Assembly (NCBI GenBank): GCA_964586655.1
Contig: CAZPGY010000002.1
Span: 62,001 to 126,000, forward strand
Direction of reading: 5' to 3'
DNA length: 64,000 nt
Origin: JAJYSO01 sp964586655
GTDB taxonomy: Bacteria; Bacteroidota; Bacteroidia; Flavobacteriales; Flavobacteriaceae
The notes under the pieces were generated by a model. It was not told the origin of the DNA and did not search any database. It saw only the letters and a program-made list of their open reading frames with translations. Position numbers and translations under genes: made by a program. The first letter of the stretch is position 1; every line of letters starts with the position of its first letter. Positions 7,932-16,792 of this stretch are shown here, one piece after another.

Positions 7932-9956
7932 TTAACCCGCTGATTGTATTTGTTTTACCGCCTCTTTCACCTGCTCTACCGGTTGCTGGCAGGTTTTATT
8001 TCTACAGACATAAATCATCGTTTTCCCTTCAGGCAATTTGTCTTTTAACAAGGGAAGATTCTCTTGTTCTCCCCCTAAAAAAATAACCCTACTGACGCCA
8101 CTTTGCTGTATTTGCTGTGCTTTCTGCCGAGCCCGACTTCCCATAATAGCCACTTCAAAAGGCGGGAAAACCGCATAAGATAAAATATGGCTCCATTTTC
8201 CAAAATAAGGACTCCCTTGTTTGATTCTACCCTGAAGAGTTTGCAACATGGCTTGGCTGGTTTCAAGATATTTTTCGTTTTCAAAGTATGTTCCCAAACG
8301 ATAAAGAACTTCAGCCATCACGGCATTGGAGGAAGGCAGCACATTGTCAATCAATTCAAATTTTCGAGCAATGAGGGAATCGGATTGATTAGAGGTATAA
8401 TAAAAAAATCCACTTTTGTGATCATAGAAATGAGTGTAGGCCATTGTCACCAATTTCATACTGCGATCCAGCCACATTTTATCAAAGCTAACTTCATAAA
8501 GCGCACAATAAGCTTCGGCTAAAAAGGCGTAATCATCTAAGAAAGCCGGAATGGAAGCTTTGCCATCCTTATAATTTCGAAAAAGCCCTTCCGCTTCCCG
8601 CCATAAATTCTCGTGAATAAAGCTTGCATTTTTAAGTGCCGCTTTGCGGTATTCTTCTTTGCCAAGACTTTTATAAGCCTCTACATAAGCCTTGATCATA
8701 AGCGCATTCCACGAGGTAAGAATTTTATCGTCTGTCGAAGGACGAATCCGTTTTTCTCGTAGTTTCATCAATTTACTTTTGGCCTGTTGCAGTCGTTTTT
8801 TGCCTTCTTGGGTCGATACTCGTTGGGCTTTAAAAAAATCGGTTTCACCCCGAGTGCGGTATAGAATATTCCGGCCATTTTCCCAGTTTCCGGTAGGGCT
8901 TATGTTAAAATAATCGATAATATATTGTGCTTCTTCGGATGTTAAGGCCGCTTCAATTTCGGCCTTGGTCCACACATAAAACTTTCCTTCTTCTCCTTCG
9001 CTATCTGCATTTAAGGCGGCATAAAATCCTCCTGCCTTTGAAGTGAGTTCCCGCTGTATAAAAGCCAAGGTTTCTTCTATTACCTGTTTGTACAAAGGCT
9101 TTTTTTCGATTTGATAGGCTTTGGCATACAAACTGACCAGTTGAGCATTGTCATACAGCATCTTCTCAAAATGTGGAGCAAACCACTCCTCATCAACGCT
9201 ATATCGAGAAAATCCTCCGCCAAGCTGGTCATAAATTCCTCCTCGAGCCATAGCGGTTAAAGTGGTGTTTATCGCCCCCTTAATTTCCTTGTCTTCGGTT
9301 AGGGTAGCATAGCTTAAAAGAAAATCCCAGCTCACCGGCATGGGAAATTTCTGCTGACCTGTAAAACCGCCGTTTTCAAAATCAATTTTAGTTTTCCATC
9401 CAGCTACAATTTGCTTCAAATCCTCGACTTCAACAGCCGCCTCATCACGAGTGGCTCCGTCCAATAAAAATTCGGTTTGCACCCCCTCCGTAAGGGCTTG
9501 GGCTTGTTTTTCAACCCGTTGAGGATCTTGGGCATAAACTTGATGGAGTTGCTTTAATACGCTGATCCACTGTTTTTTAGGGAAATAGGTGCCTATATAA
9601 AAGGGCCGTCCATCAGGCAAAGCGAAAACATTGAGCGGCCAGCCCGCATTTCCATTGAGCATTTGGGCAGCTTCAATATAGATTTGATCGATATCGGAAC
9701 GCTCCTCGCGATCAACTTTGACAGATACGAAATATTGATTCATCACTTGGGCCACTTCGTCATCTCGATAAGATTCTTCCTCCATCACATGACACCAGTG
9801 ACAGGCCGAATAGCCAATACTGATCAATAGCGGTTTGTTTTCATTTTTAGCTTTTTGCAGGGCTTCCGCTTCCCATTCATACCAATCTACAGGATTGTCG
9901 GCATGTTGCTGTAAATATGGACTTGCGGCTTGGGCCAATCGGTTTTGTTTTTTCAT
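7932..9956 (-). CDS. YyaL/SSP411-family protein with N-terminal thioredoxin-like domain (DUF255)
   Basis: 674-residue protein of the YyaL (spermatogenesis-associated protein 20) family. The N-terminal DUF255 thioredoxin-like domain carries the hallmark C52-H-W-C55-H-V-M motif after ASPYLQQHADNPVDW. The rest is an (alpha/alpha)6-barrel-like region resembling N-acylglucosamine 2-epimerase or glycoside hydrolase folds, with the conserved FEKMLYDNAQL segment. The family has no established bacterial reaction; a redox or sugar-related role is only inferred from the fold. No signal peptide is seen, so it is probably cytoplasmic. It lies between mqo and the MscS-type channel gene, all on the minus strand, with short gaps. 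Confidence 0.92.
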   Translation of the reverse strand: MKKQNRLAQAASPYLQQHADNPVDWYEWEAEALQKAKNENKPLLISIGYSACHWCHVMEEESYRDDEVAQVMNQYFVSVKVDREERSDIDQIYIEAAQMLNGNAGWPLNVFALPDGRPFYIGTYFPKKQWISVLKQLHQVYAQDPQRVEKQAQALTEGVQTEFLLDGATRDEAAVEVEDLKQIVAGWKTKIDFENGGFTGQQKFPMPVSWDFLLSYATLTEDKEIKGAINTTLTAMARGGIYDQLGGGFSRYSVDEEWFAPHFEKMLYDNAQLVSLYAKAYQIEKKPLYKQVIEETLAFIQRELTSKAGGFYAALNADSEGEEGKFYVWTKAEIEAALTSEEAQYIIDYFNISPTGNWENGRNILYRTRGETDFFKAQRVSTQEGKKRLQQAKSKLMKLREKRIRPSTDDKILTSWNALMIKAYVEAYKSLGKEEYRKAALKNASFIHENLWREAEGLFRNYKDGKASIPAFLDDYAFLAEAYCALYEVSFDKMWLDRSMKLVTMAYTHFYDHKSGFFYYTSNQSDSLIARKFELIDNVLPSSNAVMAEVLYRLGTYFENEKYLETSQAMLQTLQGRIKQGSPYFGKWSHILSYAVFPPFEVAIMGSRARQKAQQIQQSGVSRVIFLGGEQENLPLLKDKLPEGKTMIYVCRNKTCQQPVEQVKEAVKQIQSAG

Positions 9957-10047
9957 AATCCTGAATATAAGAAAGTCTTCTTGGAGTTTAGAAAATACAG
10001 GTCACAATTTACAAAAAGCCGCTGCTTTTACCGAAGATTTTGCTGCT

Positions 10048-11316
10048 CTACGATTTCTCTTGAATAGATTGACGGCCTTGGAATCCTTTAAAATCATCTC
10101 CAAGAGGGCGCTGGAAGATGGACAATTCAAAATCATCCATAACGCTAAACAGGTGTTCAAAAATATCGGATTGGATAAAATTCAAGGGCTTAAAGCTAAC
10201 ACTCTTTACGAAGGCATAAATTTCAATGGGCAATCCATTTCCATCTTGTTGAAGTTGGCGCACCACCATATAATCATTATCAATCCCCGGATGTTCCACC
10301 AAAAAATCTTCCATATATCGCCGAAAAAGACTGAGGTTGGTATTGGTGGTCACCTGTTCAAATTTATAGTCTTTCGTATCTTTCCATCTCAGTTTATCGG
10401 GCTCACCTGCAAACAGTCCTTTGCGCTTAAGATTTTCTATAAATTCGTCATCTACTGCCTTGATACTTCTCACGTCAACCAGTAGATGGTGCATCAATCG
10501 ACGGATGCCCATATCCTGCATTTCCCTAACATTTTTAAATCCATTGGAAATAAGCGCATAAGTAGGCACATTGGCCATGGTCATGTCCCAATTTCTAACA
10601 CGCACACTGGTCAAATTTATCTGTGCCACTTCCCCATCGGCGTTGTAGTTGTGTACCGAAATCCAGTCTCCTACTCTCACCATATCGTTTACTGACAGTT
10701 GTACACTGGCGACCAAGCCGAGAATCAAATCGCGGAATATCAATAATACAATAGCCATTCCCGCACCAAACGCAGTGATGATGGTCATGGGATTGCGATT
10801 AAAAAGAACCGCCACAATCAGCACACCACAAATAAGATAGCAAAGAATGAGGACTACTTGCACATAACTGCTTATGGGTTTTTCAGCATATTTTTCATTT
10901 CGTTGCGCCAAATATTCCAAGGCGTGCAAAATCTTGGAAATGGATTTCAGGATCATAATCAAAATGTAGAGCACCGAAAGGACTAAGGCAATATGAATCA
11001 GGGTTTGACCGACATTAAAAAACACCGGTAACAGGTTGTAAAACAACAAACCCGACACGGTATGTGCCAAGGCTTTAAAGGCCTTTCTTTCGATAAAGAC
11101 ATTAAGGTCTTTGTTTTTGGATCCTTTAATCCACGACCTTACCACAAAAAGAATTAACTGACGGGTACACAAGTAGGCCACCCAACAAATCAACCCCAGA
11201 ACAACGGCATTGATCAGCACAGCCAAAATAGTGGTCGTTCGGTCATCCAAGCCAAAATCTTGAAGCAAATCAAAAGTGAAATTTTGCAGACTGGAAACTT
11301 CTTCTACTAAACTCAT
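10048..11316 (-). CDS. Mechanosensitive ion channel, MscS family (YbdG/MscM-like)
   Basis: 422-residue inner-membrane channel that should open under membrane tension to release solutes on hypo-osmotic shock. Several hydrophobic segments fill the N-terminal half, followed by the MscS pore and beta domain (FGAGMAIVLLIFRDLILGLVA and VRVGDWISVHNYNADGEVAQI, split around residues 185-235). The C-terminal segment with ALISNGFKNVREMQDMGIRR resembles the longer E. coli YbdG (MscM) branch rather than the 286-residue MscS. It has its own promoter that overlaps the end of nikR upstream, so it is probably independent of nickel control. Confidence 0.92.
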   Translation of the reverse strand: MSLVEEVSSLQNFTFDLLQDFGLDDRTTTILAVLINAVVLGLICWVAYLCTRQLILFVVRSWIKGSKNKDLNVFIERKAFKALAHTVSGLLFYNLLPVFFNVGQTLIHIALVLSVLYILIMILKSISKILHALEYLAQRNEKYAEKPISSYVQVVLILCYLICGVLIVAVLFNRNPMTIITAFGAGMAIVLLIFRDLILGLVASVQLSVNDMVRVGDWISVHNYNADGEVAQINLTSVRVRNWDMTMANVPTYALISNGFKNVREMQDMGIRRLMHHLLVDVRSIKAVDDEFIENLKRKGLFAGEPDKLRWKDTKDYKFEQVTTNTNLSLFRRYMEDFLVEHPGIDNDYMVVRQLQQDGNGLPIEIYAFVKSVSFKPLNFIQSDIFEHLFSVMDDFELSIFQRPLGDDFKGFQGRQSIQEKS

Positions 11317-11386
11317 GTGAATTTGTCATCCTTTAAATCATCCCACGATTTTCCATAAAACAAAAAATGTGGGTATTGAGAAAATG

Positions 11387-11419
11387 CAAAGGTAATTAAG
11401 ATGCGCCTAAAAAGTCAAA
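11387..11419 (-). promoter_or_regulatory. Promoter of the MscS-type channel gene (TTTG-N21-TACCTTTG)
   Basis: On the minus strand TTTG (11416-11419) and TACCTTTG (11387-11394) are separated by 21 nt, matching the -33/-7 layout of Bacteroidetes promoters. The -33 box overlaps the nikR stop codon. Confidence 0.7.
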
Positions 11420-11843
11420 TCTTTTCTTCAAGTTTCCCATCGGTGGTAAGCGTCAGTTTACCGTGAATCACTCCCTTGGTTCCGATGAGCAGATCAGCTA
11501 ATTTTCTGATTTTTTTGCCTTTCCCTTTTACGGCAATCACTTCTAAGCAATTATTATCATCCAGATGTACATGCATACTGGAAATAATTTCGGTGTGAAA
11601 ATCGTGCTGAATATCTGTCAACTTATCCGACAAATTTCTCTTGTGATGATCAAATGCCAAGGTAATGGTGCCCATGGCATTTTCTTCTTCCTCCCATTCT
11701 TCCTCAATAATAAAATTTTGGATGAGGTCTTGAACGGCTTTTGACCGGCTGGGATAAGCTTTCTTTTCACAAAGTTGATCAAAAGCGGTTAACAAGTTTT
11801 TATTTAAAGAAACGGCAAATCGAGCAGTTTTGGAATCTTTCAT
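11415..11843 (-). CDS. nikR: Nickel-responsive transcriptional regulator NikR
   Basis: Ribbon-helix-helix repressor with a C-terminal ACT-like nickel-sensing domain. From the ATG at 11843 it has 142 residues, normal for NikR. The RHH DNA-binding part is about residues 6-48 (RFAVSLNKNLLTAFDQLCEK then SRSKAVQDLI). The four high-affinity nickel ligands are intact and correctly spaced: H80, H91, H93 and C99, equivalent to H76, H87, H89 and C95 of E. coli NikR. A longer frame opens at 11900, but that start lies upstream of the TATTTTTG -7 box at 11879-11886, so 11843 is preferred. Its position beside the receptor, ABC importer and urease genes argues that it senses nickel for this island. Confidence 0.95.
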   Translation of the reverse strand: MKDSKTARFAVSLNKNLLTAFDQLCEKKAYPSRSKAVQDLIQNFIIEEEWEEEENAMGTITLAFDHHKRNLSDKLTDIQHDFHTEIISSMHVHLDDNNCLEVIAVKGKGKKIRKLADLLIGTKGVIHGKLTLTTDGKLEEKI

Positions 11844-11878
11844 GGCTACAAGATTAAAGGATGGTTTGGCAATATTTC

Positions 11879-11886
11879 CAAAAATA
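11879..11886 (-). promoter_or_regulatory. -7 box of nikR (TATTTTTG)
   Basis: Exact TAnnTTTG match on the minus strand, about 35 nt before the preferred ATG at 11843. It excludes the upstream ATG at 11900 as the start codon. Confidence 0.55.
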
Positions 11887-12046
11887 CATAAATAATGCAT
11901 TTTCTATATTGGGAATATGTTTTTCTCACAAGATAAAAAATTATTTTAACTCGGTTATCTCTAAGCAATATTTGGACTTTATAAATTTTTAGGCCTAAAA
12001 ATTGACATTCCCATAAACAGCTGATAATTAACCTTATAAACAACCG

Positions 12047-12054
12047 TAGTTTTG
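12047..12054 (+). promoter_or_regulatory. -7 box of marC (TAGTTTTG)
   Basis: Exact TAnnTTTG match on the plus strand. Transcription from here would give an untranslated leader of about 80 nt that contains the hairpin at 12075-12110. Confidence 0.5.
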
Positions 12055-12074
12055 TTATTTATGCGTATATTTAC

Positions 12075-12110
12075 GGCTGTGGAATCTCACGCAGCAAAGT
12101 GTGAGGAGCC
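12075..12110 (+). promoter_or_regulatory. Structured leader hairpin upstream of marC
   Basis: GGCT (12075-12078) pairs with AGCC (12107-12110), and an inner CTCAC (12086-12090) pairs with GTGAG (12101-12105), leaving a 10-nt loop. It does not match a riboswitch class that I recognise. No T run follows, so it is not a simple terminator. Confidence 0.45.
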
Positions 12111-12139
12111 AGAATTACTCAAATTAAAAACAAAATATA

Positions 12140-12775
12140 ATGAATGAATTTTTAAGTTCGGCAGGAGGATTACTCATTGCCTCTTTTGCTTCAATCATTG
12201 CTATTGCCAATCCATTTGGCACCATGACGATATTTACCAGTTTAACAGAAAACAATACAAAAGCCGAACAAAACAAGATTGCCCAAAAGACCGCCCTATA
12301 CATGTTCATCATTCTAACGGTGTTTCTGTTGGCCGGGACTTCCATTAAAAATTTCTTCGGCATCAGTATGGCCGGCATCCGCGTAGCTGGAGGTTTAATT
12401 ATTCTTCAATCAGCTTTTGCCATGTTGAGCCCCAAGGAGTCCAAACCCATTTCCAAAGCCGGTGAAGAATCGGCTAAAGAAAAAGACGATATTTCTTTTA
12501 CGCCTTTGGCCATGCCCATGTTGTCGGGGCCGGGGAGCATTGCCGTGGTCATCGGACTGTCTTCCAACACCACCGGCATATTAGATTTTGCCGTCATCAT
12601 TACGGCTATTCTGGTGAGTGCCATTGTTTCTTATTTTGTGCTTCGGGTGGGACCGCTTTCAGCAAAATATATCGGTCCCAGTGGAATGAGTGCCATTACA
12701 CGGATGATGGGTTTTATCGTTATGGCTATGGCTGTTCAGTTTATCCTGAGCGGTATCAAAGAATTTTTTATGTAA
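12140..12775 (+). CDS. MarC family integral membrane protein
   Basis: 211-residue MarC/UPF0056 family protein, an inner-membrane protein with about six hydrophobic helices and no established substrate; the old link to multiple antibiotic resistance in E. coli has not held up. The conserved IANPFGTMTIFTSLT segment is at about residues 22-36 and the second-half MPMLSGPGSIAVVI block is at about 133-146. It is the only plus-strand gene in the nickel/urease island and converges on the TonB receptor gene with a 9-nt gap. Whether it belongs functionally to nickel handling is unknown. Confidence 0.93.
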   Translation: MNEFLSSAGGLLIASFASIIAIANPFGTMTIFTSLTENNTKAEQNKIAQKTALYMFIILTVFLLAGTSIKNFFGISMAGIRVAGGLIILQSAFAMLSPKESKPISKAGEESAKEKDDISFTPLAMPMLSGPGSIAVVIGLSSNTTGILDFAVIITAILVSAIVSYFVLRVGPLSAKYIGPSGMSAITRMMGFIVMAMAVQFILSGIKEFFM

Positions 12776-12784
12776 GCTGAACTT

Positions 12785-15055
12785 TCAAAAACTATAACGA
12801 ATACCCAGCCTAAGATTGCGCATCGGAGCCGGAACATAATAGGAAGGTCCACCAAAACTAAAAGTGTTGGTGGAGTAAATTTCATTAAAGACATTGTTTA
12901 CCCGCACAAAGAGACGCCCCTTATTGATATATCGTCCGCCAAATTGATAATAGAATTCCAAATTAGTCAAGGTGTAGCCTTCGTAATAATTGGTATTCTT
13001 CGGATTGGTAGCATATTCGCCCACGTCTCTGATGCTAATTCGCAGCCCCAATCCATTTTTAAGATGATAATCAGCCGCAATCGTGCTCAAAGTTTGCGGA
13101 ATACCGGTTAGCTCTTTCCCCTCCAATGTGTTGTCGATTTGGTTTTCTTTGATTTCTGTAGTAGTATAAGCAAAGGAAGCACGTAATGTAAATCGGGGAA
13201 TCCCCATGAAAGTAGCTCCCACTTCTACTCCCTGACGTTGGGTCTTTCCTGCATTGTAATATTCATTGGTTCCCGGTTTATTAACAATCTCGTTAATCGT
13301 ATTCAGCATCCAAGCGGCAGCATCGACAGTAAACAGGTGCTTATATTTATAATTAGCTCCGATTTCATATTGCCACAATTGTGTGGGATCAAGGTTAATG
13401 TCGGGATCATACCTTAATGTATTGCTCGGTAGAGAAAATCCATTGGTGGCACTTATCCTCAAATTAAACCCGGTAAACAGATTGGAGGTAATTCCAAATT
13501 TCGGACTAAAATGACTGAGTTTGTTCAGATCATAAGTATGAAGTAAGGCACCATTAGCAGGATCTTTTTGTTTTAAATCTCCTGAATAGGTATCAAAACG
13601 AAGTCCGACAGAAGGTTTAAAATAAGGACTGATTTCAAATATTCCCTGCCCATAAAGAGAAACGGTTTGAAAGTCAAAAACATTATGATCAAGAGGGGTT
13701 TGTCGCACCCTATTCTCCGTTTCCCAAGATCTTTTTATTGACTCTTCATTATAATATTCTATCCCGCCAATCCAGTTTACTTCAACCTCACCTATTTTAT
13801 TTTTTCCGTTTAAACTTGCTCCAAAAGCAAAGACCTTACGGTCGTTGTGGTCTTCATTCTGCGGAGCGGTTCCAAATTTATTGAACCGTGTAAACTCTTG
13901 TTGAACGGCATACCCAAACACCAACAAACGGAGGTTTTCATTAAACGTATGATTCACATCAATACGCTCTGAAGCAAAAAGTTTATCGCCCCCGTCATCT
14001 TCCGCGTTTGGTCCTTGCTTTCTTCTGGCCTCTTTATCCAAAAATTGTTCTTTTGTAATGTATCCCGGAGCGTGCCAATTACTACTGTGTCCTCGCAAAG
14101 AAACGGCAATATCGGTTTTCTCCGACAAGTCATAAGCCAAACGTCCTGAAAAGTTTCCTTTGAGGATCTCCGCATTTTCAGTATACCCTTTGGTATTGAA
14201 AAGCTGAGCGGCAAAATTAGTTTTTAATTGCTTTCCATTGCTCAGAGATAAGGGTTTCCCGATGGCTGTTTGGAAATCTACCGTATTATACGAACCTCCA
14301 CTCAACATGAAATCGGTGTAGGCGCCTCCTTTTCGGGTCTCAAAAGCAATAGCACCTCCTTTAGCAAACCTTCCAAACAACACGGATGAAGGACCTTTAT
14401 AAATATCTATAGCTTTAATATTCAAGGGGATTACAACATTCATATCCGCATAGCCATCAGCGTGTCCGGCAGACTCATTGAGTGAAACTCCATCGATCTG
14501 CACGGCCACATCGCCGCCATGCCCTCCGGATCCAAACCCTCGGATGGAAAAAACATCTGCTGTTCCTCCCTGCCCATAAGCTCCCAATTGAACGCCCGGA
14601 ATATGATTGAGTAATTCGTCGGTCTTGGTGGTATGCAGTTTCTGAATCCGCTCCGTTTCGATCGTATTAATGGTAATAGATTGATTTTCTTTTCGTAAGG
14701 CCTCTCCCTTTACCAAGATCTGACTCAGCTGTGTAGTGGAAACTTTCAGGATAAAATCTACTGATGTGGTTGCTCCCGCACGAACAGACACAGTTTTAAA
14801 ACCCGTTTGATATCCTATCGCAGAAACGACAATACGGTGCTGCCCAATAGGAATGCTCGTAATAGAAAAATGTCCGGCATTATCAGTAGCGGCTCCCAAA
14901 TCTGTTCCCGAAATTGAAACATTGACATGTGCCATTCCCGCACCCGACTGATTGGTTACTGTCCCCTCCAAACGCCCGATATTCTGAGCTTCAAGTTCTA
15001 TTACAGGAAATAATAAAATGATAATAAATGGAAATAAGTATCGCAAACTACGCAT
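12785..15055 (-). CDS. TonB-dependent outer-membrane receptor (candidate nickel or nickel-chelate receptor)
   Basis: 756-residue outer-membrane receptor. A signal peptide ends after A23 (cleavage before Q24). A CarboxypepD_reg-like beta-sandwich domain follows at about 28-113, as is usual in Bacteroidetes. Next comes the plug domain at about 120-235 (IPGVQLGAYGQGGTADVFSI, GSGGHGGDVAVQIDGVSL, GPSSVLFGRFAKGGAI), then a 22-strand-type barrel ending in F (LRLGIRYSF). The substrate is not readable from sequence. Its place between nikR and a NikABCDE-type importer, and a palindrome on its promoter (15155-15173), suggest nickel or a nickel complex. It has its own promoter and is not simply the last gene of the ABC operon. 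Confidence 0.92.
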   Translation of the reverse strand: MRSLRYLFPFIIILLFPVIELEAQNIGRLEGTVTNQSGAGMAHVNVSISGTDLGAATDNAGHFSITSIPIGQHRIVVSAIGYQTGFKTVSVRAGATTSVDFILKVSTTQLSQILVKGEALRKENQSITINTIETERIQKLHTTKTDELLNHIPGVQLGAYGQGGTADVFSIRGFGSGGHGGDVAVQIDGVSLNESAGHADGYADMNVVIPLNIKAIDIYKGPSSVLFGRFAKGGAIAFETRKGGAYTDFMLSGGSYNTVDFQTAIGKPLSLSNGKQLKTNFAAQLFNTKGYTENAEILKGNFSGRLAYDLSEKTDIAVSLRGHSSNWHAPGYITKEQFLDKEARRKQGPNAEDDGGDKLFASERIDVNHTFNENLRLLVFGYAVQQEFTRFNKFGTAPQNEDHNDRKVFAFGASLNGKNKIGEVEVNWIGGIEYYNEESIKRSWETENRVRQTPLDHNVFDFQTVSLYGQGIFEISPYFKPSVGLRFDTYSGDLKQKDPANGALLHTYDLNKLSHFSPKFGITSNLFTGFNLRISATNGFSLPSNTLRYDPDINLDPTQLWQYEIGANYKYKHLFTVDAAAWMLNTINEIVNKPGTNEYYNAGKTQRQGVEVGATFMGIPRFTLRASFAYTTTEIKENQIDNTLEGKELTGIPQTLSTIAADYHLKNGLGLRISIRDVGEYATNPKNTNYYEGYTLTNLEFYYQFGGRYINKGRLFVRVNNVFNEIYSTNTFSFGGPSYYVPAPMRNLRLGIRYSF

Positions 15056-15147
15056 ATAAATAAAAACACTAATTACAACAATATGACCTGTAAATTAGGC
15101 TAAAAATTCACAAATCAATTTGGGGTTACACTTGAGTTTCAGATGAG

Positions 15148-15155
15148 CAAATATA
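15148..15155 (-). promoter_or_regulatory. -7 box of the TonB receptor gene (TATATTTG)
   Basis: Exact TAnnTTTG match on the minus strand, 93 nt before the receptor start codon. No good -33 box follows; the spacer is occupied by the palindrome at 15155-15173. Confidence 0.6.
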
Positions 15156-15173
15156 AGTATTGTAGTAATACTT
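15155..15173. promoter_or_regulatory. Candidate metal-responsive operator on the TonB receptor promoter
   Basis: Perfect inverted repeat AAGTATT-GTAGT-AATACTT, abutting the -7 box on its upstream side, where a bound repressor would block RNA polymerase. Its right half contains GTAATAC, also found in the palindrome at 20272-20286. A related sequence, AATCGTAATA, lies close by at 15182-15191. The cognate regulator is not proven; NikR is the local candidate although the arms are closer together than in the E. coli NikR site. Confidence 0.55.
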
Positions 15174-15229
15174 TTTTAATAAATCGTAATATTTTTTAAT
15201 CTCTTAAATAGATATGGCTACCTCCTTCT

Positions 15230-15841
15230 TCAGAACACTTTGATCATTTCATCAAAATCCAAAATTCGGTGGCTGATGCGCTTTAGTAAGGCTTGTTCAT
15301 GACTAATCGCCAGCACGCCAATCTGACGTTTCCGAACCTTTTCTAAAACCACTTGCCATATTTGAACCTGGGTGAGGGCATCGAGCATGGTGGTCATTTC
15401 ATCGGCAATCAAGTAGCGGGTATCTGTCCCCAAGGCACGTGCCAGACAAAATCGTTGAAGTTCTCCACCGGACAGCTGACTGGGATAACGTCGAAACCAT
15501 TCCTCACGAATCCCCATTTGCGCCATCAGCGTTGAATCAATATCTCCACCTTCATAAAGTATTTTTCTCATCCGCCAACGGGGGTTGACCGCTTTTTCGG
15601 GATGCTGCCACATCAGTTGAACGGGCTGCCTGCCAGGAATGGGGTAAGATTCTCCGTCCACCGTTATCCCCCCTTCAATGGGAGTTAGATAGTCGCCGAT
15701 AATTTTGGCTAAAGTCGTTTTCCCAATGCCGCTTTTCCCATATAATCCCACCACCTCTCCAGGCTTAATCTCAAGATTAATATCCCGAAATAACCACGGG
15801 TGGTTTGCATACCGATAACTGATTTTATGAATTTTAAGCAT
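15230..15841 (-). CDS. ABC transporter ATP-binding protein (NikE/DppF-like)
   Basis: 203-residue ATPase of the peptide/nickel ABC importer family, the last gene of the five-gene operon. Walker A is GKSGIGKT (35-42), the Q-loop lies at about 79, the ABC signature is LSGGE (123-127), and Walker B ends in D147-E148. It is shorter than typical NikE or DppF (about 260) and lacks the usual C-terminal oligopeptide-binding extension, which is common for the second ATPase in compact systems. It probably pairs with the ATPase at 15858-16787 to drive uptake. Confidence 0.9.
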   Translation of the reverse strand: MLKIHKISYRYANHPWLFRDINLEIKPGEVVGLYGKSGIGKTTLAKIIGDYLTPIEGGITVDGESYPIPGRQPVQLMWQHPEKAVNPRWRMRKILYEGGDIDSTLMAQMGIREEWFRRYPSQLSGGELQRFCLARALGTDTRYLIADEMTTMLDALTQVQIWQVVLEKVRKRQIGVLAISHEQALLKRISHRILDFDEMIKVF

Positions 15842-15857
15842 TGGAAGAGGTTGTGTT

Positions 15858-16787
15858 TTAAGGATTCTCCTTCGTATTTTGCAGTTCTTTTTGAGGCGTT
15901 TTTTCCCTTTTTTGAGTGGTTTTCGTCTTTATAGAATGAAGTTGTGCAGTGTCGATATTTTTATCAGTCGGAATCTTAAACCCATTTTCAGGCAAGGCAT
16001 TCCACAAGGCTTTGGTGTAGGGATGTTTTAATTTTTCACCTTTCCCCGAAAAATCTTGTTTATCGGCAATTTCGAGGGTTTCTCCGGCATTGCAAACAGC
16101 AACTTTATCGGCAATTTGCAAAGCAGCGTGGATATCGTGTGTAATGAATAAAATTCCACGACCTTCATTGGCCAAGGCTTTAAGATGAATCAAGATTTCA
16201 TCTCTGGAATGCTCATCCAAACCGGGCGTGGGCTCATCAGCAATAATTAATTGGGCTTTACTGACCATGGCGACAGCGATCAACACGCGCCTTGCCATAC
16301 CTCCCGACAGTTCAAACGGATATTTATCACCGGCACTTAACGGTAATCCCAATTTTTCAAATGCCTTTTCCTGAAGCTTTTTTGCATCCTTTCCCGCCAC
16401 GGCCTGACGCACCTGTTTCCCGGATTTGACCAATGGGTTTAATGCCTTTAGGGACTGCGGAATCAGCATTAAAGTGCTTCCACGAAGTTGGTTCTGTCGT
16501 TTCTGATTGAGTTTATCGCCTTTAAAAAAAATGTTGCCCCCTTGCTGTGCTCCTTTGGGCAGAATTCCCATAATCGCATCGGCTAAGAGGCTTTTCCCTG
16601 TTCCACTGGCCCCCACGACAGCTACAATCTCTCCGGCGTTAATTTGTAAATCAAAATTTTTAATCACTTCCACGCTCGACTCTCGTAAGCCTTTTTCATA
16701 CTGAAGAAAAGAAAGCGAAAGTGCGTTGACCTCGAGCAAGGTTTTTTGTTGGTTACGATAAGGACTGGAATTTGTCTTTCTTTTCAT
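15858..16787 (-). CDS. ABC transporter ATP-binding protein (NikD/DppD-like)
   Basis: 309-residue ATPase of the nickel/peptide importer family. Walker A is GASGTGKS (59-66), the signature is LSGGM (160-164), and Walker B reaches D184-E185-P186. The C-terminal part after about residue 230 continues as the oligo_HPY-like extension (HPYTKALWNALPENG) and ends in a lysine- and threonine-rich tail. It is 5 nt from the upstream permease gene and 16 nt from the next ATPase gene, so co-transcription is clear. Confidence 0.92.
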   Translation of the reverse strand: MKRKTNSSPYRNQQKTLLEVNALSLSFLQYEKGLRESSVEVIKNFDLQINAGEIVAVVGASGTGKSLLADAIMGILPKGAQQGGNIFFKGDKLNQKRQNQLRGSTLMLIPQSLKALNPLVKSGKQVRQAVAGKDAKKLQEKAFEKLGLPLSAGDKYPFELSGGMARRVLIAVAMVSKAQLIIADEPTPGLDEHSRDEILIHLKALANEGRGILFITHDIHAALQIADKVAVCNAGETLEIADKQDFSGKGEKLKHPYTKALWNALPENGFKIPTDKNIDTAQLHSIKTKTTQKREKTPQKELQNTKENP

Positions 16788-16792
16788 AGCGT

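Noticed and set aside
7625..8086. 153-codon plus-strand frame spanning the mqo/YyaL boundary
   Set aside because: Antisense to both genes, with no domain pattern.
9835..10485. 216-codon plus-strand frame opposite the MscS-type channel and the YyaL-like gene
   Set aside because: Antisense shadow of two well-supported genes.
11846..12043. 65-codon frame upstream of nikR
   Set aside because: It overlaps the nikR promoter and has no family resemblance.
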